Below are positions 25,969-34,556 of a stretch of 64,000 nucleotides of DNA, piece by piece (the stretch's first letter is position 1; every line of letters begins with the position of its first letter). A program made the translations under genes and the position numbers. The stretch is from Cupriavidus phytohabitans (GTDB taxonomy: Bacteria; Pseudomonadota; Gammaproteobacteria; Burkholderiales; Burkholderiaceae), in contig NZ_AUFE01000030.1 of the NCBI RefSeq assembly GCF_000426345.1, positions 1 through 64,000 of the forward strand, in the 5' to 3' direction. The notes beneath the pieces were generated by a model, which did no database searches, had not been told where the DNA came from, and was given only the letters and a program-made list of their open reading frames with translations.

Positions 25969-26871
25969 ATGAAGGATTTTTCCAACAAGGTAGCCGTCAT
26001 CACCGGCGGTGCTTCGGGGTTCGGCAAGGAATTCGCCCGCATCGGGGCGGATCTCGGCATGAAGCTGGTGCTGGCCGACGTGCAGGAAGACGCCCTGGAC
26101 GCGACCGTGGCCGAATTCAAGGCGCGCAACGTGCCGGTGATCGGGCTGCGCACCGACGTGTCGCGCGCCGAGCAGGTGCAGGCGCTGGCCGACGCGGCGA
26201 TGGAGGCGTTCGGGCAGGTCAACCTGCTGTTCAACAATGCCGGCGTGGGCGCCGGCGGACTGCTCTGGGAAAACTCGCTGCAGGACTGGGAATGGGTGCT
26301 CGGCGTCAATCTCTACGGCGTGATCCACGGCGTGCGCATTTTCACGCCGCTGATGCTGGCCGCCGCGGAAAAGGACCCGTCGTACCAGGGCCATATCGTC
26401 AACACCGCGTCGATGGCGGGCTTGCTCAACCCGCCTGCGATGGGCGTGTACAACGTGTCCAAGCACGCGGTGGTGTCACTGTCGGAATCGCTGTACCAGG
26501 ACCTCGGCCTGGTCACGGAGCAGGTGCGCTGCTCGGTACTGTGCCCGTACTTCGTGCCCACCGGCATCAGCCAGTCGCAGCGCAACCGGCCCGCGGAGCT
26601 GGCCAACCAGGCGCCGCCGACGCGCTCGCAGCTGGTGTCGCAGGCGCTGTCCGACAAGGCCGTCGGCTCCGGCAAGGTGACTGCTGCCGAGGTCGCGCAC
26701 AAAACCTTCGATGCCATCCGCGCCGATAGCTTCTATATTTATTCGCATCCGCAGGCACTGGCGCCGGTGCGCCAGCGCTTCGAGGACATCGTCGGGCCGC
26801 GCAACCCCGGCGATCCCTTTGCCGACAAGCCCGAAGTCCGCGCGGGCCTCGTGGCCGCGCTGCGCGGCTGA
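25969..26871 (+). CDS. SDR-family oxidoreductase
   Basis: A 300-residue classical short-chain dehydrogenase. Motifs are TGGASGFGKEFA, NNAGVGAGG, and the active-site Ser and YNVSKHAVVSLSESLYQDL. The Asp in LVLADVQEDALD at the end of beta-2 favours NAD(H). The C-terminal extension (from YFVPTGISQSQRNRP) is that of SDRs often annotated with alcohol or steroid substrates. It is the tenth gene of the run. The start at 25969 follows GGACAGACGAC; a longer upstream frame shadows the GST-like gene. Confidence 0.88.
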   Translation: MKDFSNKVAVITGGASGFGKEFARIGADLGMKLVLADVQEDALDATVAEFKARNVPVIGLRTDVSRAEQVQALADAAMEAFGQVNLLFNNAGVGAGGLLWENSLQDWEWVLGVNLYGVIHGVRIFTPLMLAAAEKDPSYQGHIVNTASMAGLLNPPAMGVYNVSKHAVVSLSESLYQDLGLVTEQVRCSVLCPYFVPTGISQSQRNRPAELANQAPPTRSQLVSQALSDKAVGSGKVTAAEVAHKTFDAIRADSFYIYSHPQALAPVRQRFEDIVGPRNPGDPFADKPEVRAGLVAALRG

Positions 26872-26903
26872 CACGCCAGAGCCACCAACGAGGAGCCACG
26901 CAC

Positions 26904-27842
26904 ATGGAGACCACCATGGCCGCCCCCGCCGTGATCCGGCACCTGCAATACGCCAGCCTGTCCAACGGCACCCGGCTGCACTACGCCAGCGCAGGCGAGC
27001 GCGGCAAGCCGCTGATGCTGTTCGTGCACGGATTTCCCGAGTTCTGGTACGAATGGGAAGCCCAGCTGGCCGAGTTCGGGCACACGCACTTCGCCGTCGC
27101 GCCCGACCTGCGCGGCTACAACCTTTCGAGCAAACCGGGCGACGTGGAGTCCTACCGGCCGCGCCATATCGTGGAAGACCTGGTGCAGTTCATCGGTGCG
27201 CTGGGCTATGACCAGGCCATCGTGGTGGCGCACGACTGGGGCGGCGCGATCTGCTGGAACCTGGCGATCCAGTTCCCTCAACTCGTGCGCCAGCTCGTCA
27301 TCATCAACTCGCCGCACCCGTACCTGTTCGCGCGCGCGCTGGCCACCGATCCGGAGCAGCAGGCCGCCTCCGCCTACATGAACTGGCTGCGCAAGTCCGG
27401 TTCGGAAAAGGCATTGGCCGCCAACGACTTTGCGCTGCTGGACCGCATGCTGGCCGAGGCCGACGGCAAGCCGGCCGCATGGTACACGCCGGAGACACGC
27501 GAACGCTACCATGCCGCGTGGTCGCAGCCTGGCGAAGAGGGCGTGCATCCGCTGACCGGCGGCGTCAATTTCTACCGCGCCTCGCCGATGCGGCCGCCGG
27601 GGGACGGCGAGGCGGGGCCGGATCTGTCGCAGCTAGATCCGGCCAGGTTCGTTGTCCGCGTGCCGACGCTGGTGATCTGGGGCGAACGTGACCGCGCCTT
27701 GCCGAAATCGCTGCTCAATGGCCTGGAGGACTTTGTCACGGACTTGCGCCTGGAGCGCATCCCGGACGGTACCCACTGGGTCATCCACGAGCAGCCGGAG
27801 CATGTCAATCTGCTGATCCGCAGCGCATTGCCAGCGGGTTAG
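26904..27842 (+). CDS. alpha/beta hydrolase, epoxide hydrolase-like
   Basis: A 312-residue hydrolase. The oxyanion motif HGFPEFWYEW, the nucleophile elbow VVAHDWGGAICW with Asp as nucleophile, the acid in IWGERDRALP and the His in PDGTHWVIHEQPEHV are all present. An Asp nucleophile with HGFPE places it with soluble epoxide hydrolases and haloalkanoate dehalogenases rather than serine esterases. Epoxy fatty acids would be a fitting substrate in this operon, by inference. A METT start is used, with GAGGAGCC upstream; MAAPAV a few codons later is an alternative. Confidence 0.85.
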   Translation: METTMAAPAVIRHLQYASLSNGTRLHYASAGERGKPLMLFVHGFPEFWYEWEAQLAEFGHTHFAVAPDLRGYNLSSKPGDVESYRPRHIVEDLVQFIGALGYDQAIVVAHDWGGAICWNLAIQFPQLVRQLVIINSPHPYLFARALATDPEQQAASAYMNWLRKSGSEKALAANDFALLDRMLAEADGKPAAWYTPETRERYHAAWSQPGEEGVHPLTGGVNFYRASPMRPPGDGEAGPDLSQLDPARFVVRVPTLVIWGERDRALPKSLLNGLEDFVTDLRLERIPDGTHWVIHEQPEHVNLLIRSALPAG

Positions 27843-27881
27843 TACCGCCATGCGGTGACACAACAAGATCGGAAAGGAGAC

Positions 27882-27912
27882 GGGCCTGCGCCCCGGGTTC
27901 TGGCGCAGGCCC
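27882..27912. terminator. convergent-gene hairpin
   Basis: GGGCCTGCGCC pairs perfectly with GGCGCAGGCCC around a 9-nt loop. It lies between the plus-strand hydrolase and the minus-strand macrodomain gene, so it may end both transcripts. T-tracts are lacking on both sides. Confidence 0.55.
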
Positions 27913-27934
27913 CGCCGCACGCCCGCCGCAAGCG

Positions 27935-28456
27935 TCAGGCCAGGCGCTCGCGGTACAGCCGGTAGTTCTCGTCGTCGAAGCAGACGAAGGTCACCTGTTC
28001 GATCTCGGGCGCTGCCGCCAGCGCTTCGCGCACCGCGGCGATGGCGATATCCGCCGCGCGCTCGCGCGGAAAGGCGTAGATGCCCGTGCTGATGTTGGGG
28101 AAGGCGAGCGTGCGCAGGTGATGCTGCGCGGCCACGCGGATGCTGTTGCGGTAGGCGTTGGCGAGCTGTTCGTCCTCGCCCTGGCCGCCGCCATGCCAGA
28201 CCGGGCCAACCGCGTGGATCACGTACGGCGCGGGCAGGCGCCCGCCCGTGGTGATGACCGCCTCGCCGGTGGGGCAGCCGCCCTGCGCGTCGCGGATCGC
28301 GCGGCAGGCCTCCATGATGGCGGGGCCGCCGGCCCCGTGGATGGCGCCGTCGACGCCGCCGCCGCCCAGCAGCCCGCTGTTGGCTGCGTTGACGATGGCA
28401 TCGACTTCCATCCGGGTGATGTCGCCATGGACTACCTGCAGGTGCTCGCCGGTCAT
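27935..28456 (-). CDS. macrodomain protein, O-acetyl-ADP-ribose deacetylase-like
   Basis: A 173-residue single macrodomain of the MacroD/YmdB type. The ADP-ribose-binding signature DAIVNAANSGLLGGGGVDGA and the loop SIRVAAQHHLRTLAFPNIST followed by GIYAFPRE are intact. It should hydrolyse O-acetyl-ADP-ribose or remove ADP-ribose from proteins. The ATG at 28456 follows AGGAGACGAC; an in-frame extension to 28519 is rejected. It precedes the stop of the iron alcohol dehydrogenase gene by 62 bp on the same strand, so the two may be co-transcribed. Confidence 0.9.
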   Translation of the reverse strand: MTGEHLQVVHGDITRMEVDAIVNAANSGLLGGGGVDGAIHGAGGPAIMEACRAIRDAQGGCPTGEAVITTGGRLPAPYVIHAVGPVWHGGGQGEDEQLANAYRNSIRVAAQHHLRTLAFPNISTGIYAFPRERAADIAIAAVREALAAAPEIEQVTFVCFDDENYRLYRERLA

Positions 28457-28518
28457 GTCGTCTCCTGGTTTGAGAGCGCACCCGCCGCGGTGCCGGCGGG
28501 CCACATTGCTGCTATGCA

Positions 28519-29667
28519 CTACATGGATTGCTCAAGCATACGCCGATAATCTGCCGCGCTGGCCTCTTTCGGGTTGGTCTTGTGGCAATGGTCGGCCAGC
28601 GCGCCGGCGATGACCTTGTCGAACATGTCCTCCGTGACGCCCATCTGGCGCAGGCCGGTGGGCAGGCCCAGGCGTGCCGTCATGTCGTGCACGGCCTGCG
28701 CGATATCGGCGCCGTCGGGCAGATGCATGGCGCGGCGCAGGCGCGCATAGCGGTCGTCGCGCACGACGGTGGGCGCGTCGGCGTTGAAGCGCAGCACCGC
28801 CGGCATCACCACCGCGTTGAGCGTGCCGTGATGCAGGCCGGTGCGGCCGTCGATCTTCAGCCCGCCCAGCGGGTGCGACAGCGAATGCACGCAGCCCAGC
28901 CCCTTCTGGAAGGCCATCGCGCCCTGCATCGATGCGCTCATCATGTTCAGCCGCGCATCGCGGTCCTGGCCGTCGCGGGTGGCGCGCTCGATATGGGTCC
29001 AGCCGCGCTCCAGGCCGTCCAGCGCGATGCCGTCGGCGGGCGGGTTGAAGGCAGGCGCCAGGTAAGTCTCGATGCAGTGCGCGATCGCGTCCATGCCGGT
29101 GGCCGCGGTCAATCCGGCAGGCAGGCCCAGCGTCAGCTCCGGATCGCAGATGGCCGACTTGGGCAGCAGGTGCCATGAATGGAAGCCCAGCTTGCGCCCG
29201 TCGTCCAGGATGATGATCGCGCCGCGCGCCACTTCGCTGCCGGTGCCCGAGGTGGTCGGCACGGCGATCAGCGGCGCGGCCTGGTCGGTGATCTTGCCGC
29301 TGCCGCCTTCGATGGTGGCATAGGTGGTCAGCTCGCCCGGATGCGTGGCGAGGATGGCGATGCCCTTGGCCAGGTCGATCGACGATCCGCCGCCAACGGC
29401 TACCAGCCCGTCGCAGTTGGCTTCGCGGTATTGCTCCGCGGCCTTGCGCACCATCGCCTCGGTCGGGTTCGACGGGGTCTCGTCGAATACCGCGACCGGC
29501 AGGCCCTGCATGGCGTCGATGGCGCGCTGCGCCACGCCGGCGGCAACCACGCCCTTGTCGGTGACCAGCAGCGGACGGCGGATGCCGATGCGCTCGCATT
29601 CCGACTTGAGCAGGCTTACCGCGCCGAAATCCAGGTGGATGTGGGTCAGATAGTAGATGAACGCCAT
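28519..29667 (-). CDS. iron-containing alcohol dehydrogenase
   Basis: A 382-residue group III (Fe-dependent) alcohol dehydrogenase. NAD-binding VAVGGGSSIDLAKGIA and TSGTGSEVARGAII are present. Metal ligands lie in GMDAIAHCIETYLAP and HSLSHPLGGLKIDGRTGLHHG. It oxidises or reduces a short alcohol or aldehyde; the substrate cannot be told. AGGAGACAAGCAA precedes the ATG at 29667. The start 27 codons upstream reads Arg/Pro-rich sequence and is rejected. It is divergent from the HSL-type esterase, and a perfect 12-bp palindrome lies between them. Confidence 0.88.
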   Translation of the reverse strand: MAFIYYLTHIHLDFGAVSLLKSECERIGIRRPLLVTDKGVVAAGVAQRAIDAMQGLPVAVFDETPSNPTEAMVRKAAEQYREANCDGLVAVGGGSSIDLAKGIAILATHPGELTTYATIEGGSGKITDQAAPLIAVPTTSGTGSEVARGAIIILDDGRKLGFHSWHLLPKSAICDPELTLGLPAGLTAATGMDAIAHCIETYLAPAFNPPADGIALDGLERGWTHIERATRDGQDRDARLNMMSASMQGAMAFQKGLGCVHSLSHPLGGLKIDGRTGLHHGTLNAVVMPAVLRFNADAPTVVRDDRYARLRRAMHLPDGADIAQAVHDMTARLGLPTGLRQMGVTEDMFDKVIAGALADHCHKTNPKEASAADYRRMLEQSM

Positions 29668-29883
29668 ATTTGCTTGTCTCCTGCAGGGATCTGCCGCGAA
29701 CCGGGGTCCGGATAAGGCACTGGCCAGGCGCGCCGCCTTCGGTTTCAATGGGTTGTCGGAGCCCCCGCGCCGCGCGTCAGCCGATCATCGCGCAAAAACT
29801 GGCCGCGTGGCAGGCTGACATGGGGCTGTCGGGGTTATCTCGTACTGCGTCGTCTCAGAAACATCTGGCATCATACTGAAATC

Positions 29884-29895
29884 GAACGATCGTTC
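29884..29895. promoter_or_regulatory. perfect 12-bp palindrome, candidate TetR-type operator
   Basis: GAACGATCGTTC is a perfect palindrome in the 310-bp divergent gap between the iron alcohol dehydrogenase and the esterase. It matches near-palindromes in front of the acyl-CoA ligase (5085) and fadB (15180). A TATGAT (complement of 29870-29875) could be the minus-strand -10. The rest of the gap shows no gene. Confidence 0.55.
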
Positions 29896-29977
29896 ACTAT
29901 TCGAACTTCCACCGATGCGGGCAGCGTCCACGAGACGCTCGCCATTGCAGCCGAAGCGCAGGTTTAACTGATTTTTC

Positions 29978-30985
29978 ATGTCCGCCGTACCATCCTCCGT
30001 CAACCAAACGCCCGGCCTGCCGTCGGCTCCGCTCGACCCGCAGGTGGCACAGCTGCTGGAACTGATCGCCCGTGCCAAGCGGCCGCCGATCCATGCCCTG
30101 GACCCGGAGGACGCCAGGATCGCCTACGAGAAGAGCGCGCCGATCCTCGACATCAGCCCGCTCGCCGTGCACGCGACCGAAGACCTGCACGTGCCCGCGC
30201 GTGACGGCCATGCCATCCCGGCGCGGCTGTACACGCCGCGCGAGGCCAGCTGGGCCGAGCCGTTGCCGCTGCTGGTGTACTTCCACGGCGGCGGCTTTAC
30301 GGTCGGCAGCGTCAATTCGCACGATGCATTGTGCCGGCTGCTGTGCGGGCAGGCCGATTGCATGGTGTTGTCGGTGGATTACCGCCTCGGGCCGCAATGG
30401 CGCTTTCCAACCGCCGCCAACGACGCATTCGACGCGCTGCACTGGATCTTTGCCGAGGCCGGGCGGCTGGGTGCCGACCCGGCCCGCATCGCGCTGGGCG
30501 GCGATAGCGCCGGCGGCACGCTGGCCGCTGCCAGCGCCGTGGAGGCGCGCAACGCGGGGCTCGCGCCGGTGCTGCAGATGCTGCTGTATCCCGGCACCTG
30601 CGCGCGCCAGGACACGCCATCGCATCGCGCGCTGGCCGAGGGCTATCTGCTGACCGCCGAGATGATCCGCTGGTTCTTCGCGCAGTACCTGGACCAGGAA
30701 GCCAGCCGCGACGACTGGCGCTTCGCCCCGCTGGACGGCGGTGGCAGCGGTGCCGACGTGCGCAATGTGTGCCCGGCCTGGATCACCGTGGCGGGCTACG
30801 ACCCGCTGCATGACGAAGGCGTCGCCTACGCCGCCAAGCTGCGCGCCGCCGGCGTGCCGGCCACGCTGGCGGACTACCCCGGCATGATCCATGATTTCTT
30901 CAAGCTGGGCCGGTTCGTGCCGGCGGTGGCGCAGGCACATGCCGATGCCGTCGCCGCGCTGCGAGCCGCGTTCGGCCTATCCTGA
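29978..30985 (+). CDS. alpha/beta hydrolase, hormone-sensitive-lipase family esterase
   Basis: A 335-residue HSL-type (family IV) esterase. The oxyanion motif is YFHGGGFTVGS; the nucleophile Ser is in ALGGDSAGGTLAAASAVEA; the acid is in YDPLHDEGVAYAAKL, and the His is in YPGMIHDFFKLG. The protein has no signal peptide. It hydrolyses acyl esters of short to medium chain in known relatives. Its N-terminal cap region is normal for the family. It follows the palindrome at 29884 and so may belong to the fatty-acid regulon proposed here. Confidence 0.9.
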   Translation: MSAVPSSVNQTPGLPSAPLDPQVAQLLELIARAKRPPIHALDPEDARIAYEKSAPILDISPLAVHATEDLHVPARDGHAIPARLYTPREASWAEPLPLLVYFHGGGFTVGSVNSHDALCRLLCGQADCMVLSVDYRLGPQWRFPTAANDAFDALHWIFAEAGRLGADPARIALGGDSAGGTLAAASAVEARNAGLAPVLQMLLYPGTCARQDTPSHRALAEGYLLTAEMIRWFFAQYLDQEASRDDWRFAPLDGGGSGADVRNVCPAWITVAGYDPLHDEGVAYAAKLRAAGVPATLADYPGMIHDFFKLGRFVPAVAQAHADAVAALRAAFGLS

Positions 30986-31042
30986 CAACACGCAGCACCG
31001 ACCTTTCCAGCAGTGACTTGCAGCACAAGGAGACCTAGTCAA

Positions 31043-32026
31043 ATGCAACGCCGCCAATTTATCGCCCGCGCGGGCCTCGCCGCCGCCACCGCAGCCATCG
31101 GCCTGGCCGCCATGCCTGCCCAGGCGCAGGCAGACAAGTTCCCGCAGCGCCCGATCCGCCTGGTGATCGGCTATACCGCCGGCGGCTCCACCGACATCCC
31201 GTTCCGCGTCCTGGCCGAGAACGCTTCCAAGATCCTGGGCCAGCCGGTGATCGTCGAGAACAAGCCCGGCGCTGGCGGCGTGCTGCCCGCGCAGATGATG
31301 CAGGCCACCGCGCCCGACGGCTACACGCTGGCGCAGGTCGCCATGCCGGTCTATCGCCTGCCGTACACCACCAAGATCAACTGGGACCCGGTCAAGGACC
31401 TGAGCTACATCATCAACCTGGCCGGCTATTCGTTCGGCCTGGTGGTGCCGGCCGATTCGCCGATCAAGACCATGCAGGAGTACGTCGCCTACGCCAAGGC
31501 CAATCCCGGCAAGCTGACCTACGGCTCGCCGGGCAGCATGACCACGCTGCACCTGACCATGGAAGAGCTGGCGCTGAAGCAGGGCGTGCAGTTCTCGCAC
31601 ATCCCGTACAAGGGCAATGCCGAGTCGATGCAGGCGCTGCTGGGCGGCCACGTGATGTCGGTGGCGGACACGCCAGCCTGGGCGCCGTACGTGGAGCAGG
31701 GCAAGCTGCGCCTGCTGTCGACCTGGGGCGAAAAGCGCTCGGCGCGCTTCCCCAATGTGCCGACGCTGAAGGAACTGGGCATGGGCATCGTGCAGACCTC
31801 GCCGTTCGGCCTGGTCGCGCCCAAGGGCACCGATCCGAAGATCGTGCAGAAGCTGCATGACGCCTTCAAGAAGGCGATGGAAATGCCCAACTACCGCGAA
31901 TCGCTGGCCAAGTTCGACATGGAGCCGTTCTACATGAACAGCCAGCAGTACTCGCAGTTCGCCGCCGAAACCGTCAAGAAGGAAAAGGCGATCATCGAGA
32001 AGCTGGGCCTGGCCAAGCCGCAGTAA
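31043..32026 (+). CDS. Bug-family tripartite tricarboxylate transporter binding protein
   Basis: A 327-residue periplasmic binding protein of the TctC/Bug family, hugely expanded in Cupriavidus and Bordetella. The signal peptide begins MQRRQFIARAGLAAATAAIG and carries a twin-arginine-like RRQF, so Tat export is possible. The mature start FPQRPIRLVIGYTAGGSTDI is typical. Ligands of the family are carboxylates and similar small acids. No TctA/TctB membrane genes lie nearby, the usual orphan state for Bug genes. The ATG at 31043 follows AAGGAGACC. Confidence 0.9.
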   Translation: MQRRQFIARAGLAAATAAIGLAAMPAQAQADKFPQRPIRLVIGYTAGGSTDIPFRVLAENASKILGQPVIVENKPGAGGVLPAQMMQATAPDGYTLAQVAMPVYRLPYTTKINWDPVKDLSYIINLAGYSFGLVVPADSPIKTMQEYVAYAKANPGKLTYGSPGSMTTLHLTMEELALKQGVQFSHIPYKGNAESMQALLGGHVMSVADTPAWAPYVEQGKLRLLSTWGEKRSARFPNVPTLKELGMGIVQTSPFGLVAPKGTDPKIVQKLHDAFKKAMEMPNYRESLAKFDMEPFYMNSQQYSQFAAETVKKEKAIIEKLGLAKPQ

Positions 32027-32049
32027 GCCAGCGCCAGACGCATTCAACC

Positions 32050-32093
32050 AGGCCGCCGCGCCTGCCGGCCCTGTGCCGGCGGGACGGCGGCCT
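32050..32093 (+). terminator. long GC hairpin after the Bug gene
   Basis: AGGCCGCCG (32050-32058) pairs with CGGCGGCCT (32085-32093); inside it CCTGCCGGC pairs with GCCGGCGGG. Only a short T-run follows (GATGCTTTG). It is a terminator or mRNA-stabilising element before the thioesterase gene. Confidence 0.5.
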
Positions 32094-32137
32094 GATGCTT
32101 TGCATCGCGCCGACAAACAACCAAGGAGACCACGTCA

Positions 32138-32575
32138 ATGGCCAAAGAGGCGTTCCGCCATACCATCCCGCTGCGCGTGCGCTGGTCCGAAGTCGATCCG
32201 CAGTCGATCGTCTTCAATGCGCACTACCTGACGTATTGCGATATCTGCGTGACCGAGTACTGGCGCGCGCTGGGAATCCGCTATCCGGAGGATGTACTGC
32301 ACGCGCACGGCGTCGATATCTTCGTGGTCAAGTCCACGCTGGAGTATCACGCGTCGGCACGCTTTGACGATGAGCTGGAACTGCGCGGGCGCATGGCGCG
32401 GCTGGGCCGGTCCAGCATGTTGTTCCGGGTGGAGATGTACCGGGGCGACGAGCACCTGATCACCGGTGAGATCGTCTATGTGTGCGCGGATCCGGCGACG
32501 CAGAAGTCGGCGGCGATCCCGGGGGTGGTGCGGGAGATTATCGAGGGGTATGAGGTGGTGAAGCCGGCGGGGTAG
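32138..32575 (+). CDS. YbgC/4-hydroxybenzoyl-CoA-type acyl-CoA thioesterase
   Basis: A 145-residue hotdog thioesterase. The signature RVRWSEVDPQSIVFNAHYLT then YCDICVTEYWR has the catalytic Asp of the 4HBT group. It hydrolyses acyl-CoA thioesters in the cytoplasm; the chain specificity is unknown. AAGGAGACC lies before the ATG. It is the last plus-strand gene before the acid-sugar operon. Confidence 0.87.
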   Translation: MAKEAFRHTIPLRVRWSEVDPQSIVFNAHYLTYCDICVTEYWRALGIRYPEDVLHAHGVDIFVVKSTLEYHASARFDDELELRGRMARLGRSSMLFRVEMYRGDEHLITGEIVYVCADPATQKSAAIPGVVREIIEGYEVVKPAG

Positions 32576-32609
32576 CCCGCCCCGACGAGGCTTCATATCC
32601 CGCTTGTTT

Positions 32610-32642
32610 GCTCCCCTCTCCCACTTCGCGCGAGAGGGGAGC
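32610..32642. terminator. REP-like hairpin between convergent genes
   Basis: GCTCCCCTCTC pairs perfectly with GAGAGGGGAGC around an 11-nt loop. It lies between the convergent thioesterase and denD genes and is related to the pair at 19374-19500. Confidence 0.55.
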
Positions 32643-32706
32643 GATTGCAGGGGGTGATGGCAAGCTCCCGCGTCTTTGCGTACGACCAGTTTGCCGCGGC
32701 GCCAGC

Positions 32707-33681
32707 TTACTTCCCCACCCCCGCATCCTCCATATAAGCCCGGATCACCGCATCAAAGCTGGCATCGCTCTCGAACCCCAGCGACAGCGCCCGCTCGGCA
32801 TTCCACGCCGCCGGCCACGTGCCGACGATCTTCTCGACGCGCCCTTCGCGTTCCCACGTCACGCGATCCGCCACCGCATCGCCGGCCACGCGGCGTAGCG
32901 CATCGACCATGCCCGCCGCCGTTACCGACAGCCCCGGCAGGTTGACCACGCGTCGGTTGCCCAGCCGTTCGCCGGCCAGTTCGATGCCGTTGACCAGCGC
33001 CGCCACCGCCGCGCGCGGCGACAGCAGCCACAGCTTCGTTTCCGGCGCCACCGGGCAGTTGGCCGTCACGCCCGCCAGCGGCTCGCGGATGATGCCGCTG
33101 GCGAACGACGAGGCCGCCGCATTGGGCTTGCCCGGGCGCACGCTGATAGTCGGCAGGCGCAGCACGCGGCCGTCGACGAAGCCGCGGCGGCTGTAGTCCG
33201 ACAGCAGCAGTTCGCCGATCGCCTTCTGCACGCCGTACGACGATTGCGGGTTCAGCGCGGTGTCGTCCTGCACCACCGGCGGCAGCTCGCCGCCATAGAC
33301 CGCGACCGAGCTGGTGAACAGCACCCGCGGCTTGTGGCCCAGCTCGCGGCAGGTTTCGAGCAGCGCGCGCGAGGCGTCGAGGTTGACGCGCATGCCCAGC
33401 TCGAAATCCGCCTCGGCCTGGCCGCTGACCACGGCGGCGAGGTGGAACACCGCGCCGGTGTCCTTGTCGATGGCCTGGCGCAGTACCGCAGGATCGGACA
33501 AGTCTCCGGTCACCACGCGCACGCGCGCATCGTCAAGACCTTGCGGCGCGACCACGTCGAGCAGCGTCAGGCGGTCGAAGGCGACGGCCTGGCCGTCCAG
33601 GTTCAGGGCGCCGCGTTGCAGCAGCAGCCGGGCGAGTTGCAGGCCGAGGAAGCCGGCGCCGCCGGTAATCAGTACGTTCAT
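32707..33681 (-). CDS. denD: D-erythronate dehydrogenase
   Basis: A 324-residue extended-SDR protein. Cofactor motif ITGGAGFLGLQLARLLLQ and the active-site YGVQKAIGELLL are visible. By its place with otnI, otnK and otnC it matches DenD, which oxidises D-erythronate to 2-oxo-D-tetronate (2-dehydro-D-erythronate) with NAD+; this enzyme was characterised in Cupriavidus necator H16. It is the last gene of the operon, 27 bp after otnI. Without the context it would only be called a sugar epimerase/dehydratase-type protein. Confidence 0.85.
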   Translation of the reverse strand: MNVLITGGAGFLGLQLARLLLQRGALNLDGQAVAFDRLTLLDVVAPQGLDDARVRVVTGDLSDPAVLRQAIDKDTGAVFHLAAVVSGQAEADFELGMRVNLDASRALLETCRELGHKPRVLFTSSVAVYGGELPPVVQDDTALNPQSSYGVQKAIGELLLSDYSRRGFVDGRVLRLPTISVRPGKPNAAASSFASGIIREPLAGVTANCPVAPETKLWLLSPRAAVAALVNGIELAGERLGNRRVVNLPGLSVTAAGMVDALRRVAGDAVADRVTWEREGRVEKIVGTWPAAWNAERALSLGFESDASFDAVIRAYMEDAGVGK

Positions 33682-33708
33682 GGCAAGAGATCGGTAATGG
33701 TTGTTGGA

Positions 33709-34491
33709 TCAGCGGCCGAGGTAGGGCTTGAGCCAGCCCAGCCCTTCGGACGTGCCGGCGCGCGGGCGGTATTCGCAGCCGATCCAGCCCTGATAGCCGA
33801 GCGTGTCGATCAGGTCGAACAGGTACGGATAGTTCAGCTCGCCCAGGTCCGGCTCATGGCGCTCGGGCACGCCGGCGATCTGGATATGGCCGATGCCGGG
33901 CATGTCTCGCCTGAGCTTCATGGCGATATCGCCCTCGACGATCTGGCAGTGGTAGCAGTCGAACTGCACCTTCAGGTTGGCCGCGCCGACTTCCTTGCAG
34001 ATCGCCTGCGCGTCGTCCTGGCGGTTCAGGAAATAGCCCGGCATGTCGCGCGTGTTGATTGGCTCCAGCACGATGGTCACGCCTTGCGCGGCGGCCGCCT
34101 TCGCGGCGAACGCGACGTTTTCCAGGTAGGTGGCACGGTAGCGCGCGCGGTCGGCATCGGCCGGCACCAGGCCTGCCATCACGTGCACGCGGTCATTGCC
34201 GATCACGCCGGCGTATTCCAGCGCGCGGCCCACGGCGTCGCGGAATTCCGACTCGCGCCCCGGCAGCGATGCCAGGCCACGCTCGCCGGCGGCCCAATCA
34301 CCCGGCGGGGCATTGAACAGCGCCTGCGTGAGACCGTTCGCGTCCAGGCGCGCGCGCAGCTCGGCGGCGGGGTGCTCGTACGGGAACAGGTACTCCACCG
34401 CCTGGAAGCCGTCCGCCGCGGCAGCGGCGAAGCGATCCAGGAAAGCGTGCTCGTTGTACATCATCGAGAGATTTGCGGCGAAGCGCGGCAT
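33709..34491 (-). CDS. otnI: 2-oxo-tetronate isomerase
   Basis: A 260-residue TIM-barrel protein of the hydroxypyruvate isomerase family. Metal-site motifs VLEPINTRDMPGYF, LKVQFDCYHCQIVEGD and IGCEYRPRAGT are present. In this gene set it corresponds to OtnI, converting 2-oxo-tetronate to 3-oxo-tetronate, the branch point where erythronate and threonate routes merge. It begins with MPRFAANLSMMYNEH, the usual start of the family. A strong hairpin lies between it and the upstream transporter gene. Confidence 0.88.
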   Translation of the reverse strand: MPRFAANLSMMYNEHAFLDRFAAAAADGFQAVEYLFPYEHPAAELRARLDANGLTQALFNAPPGDWAAGERGLASLPGRESEFRDAVGRALEYAGVIGNDRVHVMAGLVPADADRARYRATYLENVAFAAKAAAAQGVTIVLEPINTRDMPGYFLNRQDDAQAICKEVGAANLKVQFDCYHCQIVEGDIAMKLRRDMPGIGHIQIAGVPERHEPDLGELNYPYLFDLIDTLGYQGWIGCEYRPRAGTSEGLGWLKPYLGR

Positions 34492-34516
34492 GGGAACTCC
34501 AGGGCGTAGGACGAAG

Positions 34517-34549
34517 CCGGTCCGGTCGCGGTCAGCGCGACCGGACCGG
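34517..34549 (-). other. 13-bp-stem hairpin between transporter gene and otnI
   Basis: CCGGTCCGGTCGC pairs perfectly with GCGACCGGACCGG around a 7-nt loop. It lies 8 bp past the MFS gene stop on the minus strand. With the hairpin at 35962-36012 it brackets the transporter cistron, suggesting segmental mRNA stability. It has no T-tract. Confidence 0.65.
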
Positions 34550-34556
34550 CCGGATT

